DNA of 8,967 nt from Gammaproteobacteria bacterium (GTDB lineage Bacteria > Pseudomonadota > Gammaproteobacteria > UBA9214): positions 1-8,967 of the forward strand of contig DAOVYA010000046.1 in NCBI GenBank assembly GCA_030635865.1, read 5' to 3'. Each line of letters opens with the position of its first letter. The first letter of the stretch is position 1. The translations under genes were made by a program, and so were the position numbers. Positions 7,673 to 8,967 of the stretch are shown here, one piece after another. The notes below the pieces were generated by a model. The model was not told the DNA's origin and searched no databases. It saw nothing but the letters and a program-made list of their open reading frames with translations.

Positions 7673-8737
7673 ATGCAGCCACTCCAAAACGACAGACTGA
7701 TAAAGGCACTACTGCGCGAACCCGTGGATGTCACGCCTGTCTGGATGATGCGCCAGGCCGGTCGTTACCTGCCGGAATATCGCAAGATCCGCAAACAGGC
7801 CGGCAGCTTCATGAGCCTGTGTACCAACCCGGAACTGGCCTGCGAAGTCACCCTGCAACCGGTTGATCGTTTCCCGCTGGATGCCGCCATTCTGTTTTCG
7901 GATATCCTTACCATCCCGGATGCCATGGGGCTTGGGCTCTATTTTGCAGACGGCGAAGGCCCGCGCTTCAAAAACCCGGTACGCACGTCTGCCGATGTCA
8001 AGGCGCTAGGCAACCCGGACCCGGAAACCGAATTGCGATATGTTATGGATGCCATACGCCTGATCAGGAAGGAACTGGACAACCGCATTCCACTCATTGG
8101 TTTTGCTGGCAGCCCATGGACACTGGCAACCTATATGGTAGAAGGCAGTTCAACCAAAACCTTCTCGTACGTGAAAAGAATGCTCTACAACGAACCGGCA
8201 TTGCTGCATCAAATGCTGAATACCGTTTCAAGATCAGTAACGGCCTACCTGAATGCACAAATTTCGGCCGGCGCACAGGTCGTGATGATTTTCGACACCT
8301 GGGGCGGCGTACTGACGCCGGATGATTACGCCGAGTTTTCCTTGCGTTACATGCAAAAAATTGTTGGCGGCCTTGCCCGTGAACAAGACGGCCAGAAAGT
8401 TCCCGTTATCCTGTTTACCAAGGGGGGCTGCCAATGGCTGGAGGATATGGCCGACACGGGTGCCGACGCACTCGGGATTGATTGGTCAACCGACCTGGCC
8501 ATGGCCCGTAAACGGGTTGGTGACCGGGTCGCGTTGCAAGGCAATCTCGATCCTGCCACCCTGTATGCAGACCCGGATATAATCTACGGAAAGGTCGGCA
8601 AGGTATTAAAGCAGTATGGCACCGGCTCCGGCCATGTGTTCAATCTCGGACATGGTATCAACCCGGATGTAAACCCGGAAAATGTTGCGGCCATGATCAA
8701 TGCCGTACACCAGATCAGCGAGCGCTATCACATCTGA
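7673..8737 (+). CDS. hemE: Uroporphyrinogen decarboxylase
   Basis: HemE removes the four acetate carboxyl groups of uroporphyrinogen III to give coproporphyrinogen III, a cofactor-free cytoplasmic step of heme synthesis. The protein has 354 residues, the normal length. Visible family signatures are [16 protein letters not shown] (residues 22-37, with substrate-binding Arg27 and Arg31), Asp77 in LFSDIL (the conserved catalytic Asp), [16 protein letters not shown] with Tyr154, and NLGHGI with His327 near the C-terminus. All the active-site residues I know are present, so it should be functional. ATG 7673 gives the expected [15 protein letters not shown] beginning. The only Shine-Dalgarno-like sequence, cagg (7658-7661), lies 11 nt upstream within the repeat arm. 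A 227-nt gap almost filled by repeat copy 2 separates it from gltD. Whether it is read from the gltBD transcript or from its own promoter is unclear; I found no convincing promoter. It converges with the minus-strand gene downstream. Confidence 0.97.
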   Translation: MQPLQNDRLIKALLREPVDVTPVWMMRQAGRYLPEYRKIRKQAGSFMSLCTNPELACEVTLQPVDRFPLDAAILFSDILTIPDAMGLGLYFADGEGPRFKNPVRTSADVKALGNPDPETELRYVMDAIRLIRKELDNRIPLIGFAGSPWTLATYMVEGSSTKTFSYVKRMLYNEPALLHQMLNTVSRSVTAYLNAQISAGAQVVMIFDTWGGVLTPDDYAEFSLRYMQKIVGGLAREQDGQKVPVILFTKGGCQWLEDMADTGADALGIDWSTDLAMARKRVGDRVALQGNLDPATLYADPDIIYGKVGKVLKQYGTGSGHVFNLGHGINPDVNPENVAAMINAVHQISERYHI

Positions 8738-8768
8738 GCGTCAGGCATCGCGCCGCACACACGTTCTA

Positions 8769-8967
8769 TCAACGCAGCTTGAGTAGCGCGTAATCACCCA
8801 GTGCGGTTTGCATGTCCTGCAGATCGGGATAACGAACATAAAATGCGTAATCGTAGGCACCACCACATATCAGGGCCGGCGCATCTTCATGCACGTCTGA
8901 TTGAAGTCTCATATGGTAGGTACGCATGTACCACTGCGAGTCCCCTCCATCAGAGGCCAGCTGCAAA
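8769..8967 (-). CDS. Unrecognised protein, C-terminal fragment (5' end outside window)
   Basis: A minus-strand frame is open from the right window edge to a TGA at 8771-8769, giving about 65 residues of C-terminus. It lies outside hemE, so it is not a shadow of that gene, and it is the only sizeable frame in this stretch. The composition looks protein-like, rich in aromatic and acidic residues (ICGGAYDYAFYVRYPDLQDM), and ends ALGDYALLKLR. No signal peptide, membrane segment or known motif is visible, and I do not recognise the family. It converges on hemE across 31 nt, in which I see no clear terminator hairpin. The TTG at the window edge is not evidence for a start. Confidence 0.6.
   Translation of the reverse strand, partial: LQLASDGGDSQWYMRTYHMRLQSDVHEDAPALICGGAYDYAFYVRYPDLQDMQTALGDYALLKLR

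Overview
The window reads as chromosomal housekeeping DNA from a gammaproteobacterium. The gltB-gltD-hemE order is a familiar gammaproteobacterial neighbourhood, the proteins have the usual proteobacterial lengths and motifs, and the coding DNA is moderately GC-rich. The genus cannot be read from the sequence. I found no tRNA, rRNA, CRISPR array, transposase, phage gene or defence system.

Layout, left to right. (1) 2-622: the C-terminal part of a dGTPase-like HD-domain phosphohydrolase, cut by the window edge. (2) 625-858: a non-coding element bounded by a perfect 36-bp inverted repeat built on a cgcaaaggcgc core. (3) 871-1119: a small stand-alone WGR-domain protein. (4) 1120-1342: a leader with a good sigma70-type promoter, then gltB (1343-5983) and, 10 nt later, gltD (5994-7445). 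These are the two subunits of NADPH-dependent glutamate synthase. (5) 7444-7665: a second element of the same repeat family, with one arm split by a 47-bp insertion and two further hairpins inside, one of them REP-like. (6) 7673-8737: hemE, uroporphyrinogen decarboxylase. (7) 8769-8967: the C-terminal end of an unrecognised protein on the minus strand, convergent with hemE.

GltB and GltD form one enzyme that makes two glutamates from glutamine and 2-oxoglutarate. Glutamate is also the starting point of C5-pathway tetrapyrrole synthesis, in which HemE acts later, so the gltBD-hemE linkage is metabolically sensible, although the second repeat element separates them.

The genes are ordinary. The part worth a second look is the intergenic DNA. 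Two related composite inverted-repeat elements lie flush against the upstream stop codon and almost touch the downstream start codon. The arms of each copy match each other closely, although the outer parts of the arms differ between the two copies. I did not find a convincing new multi-gene system.
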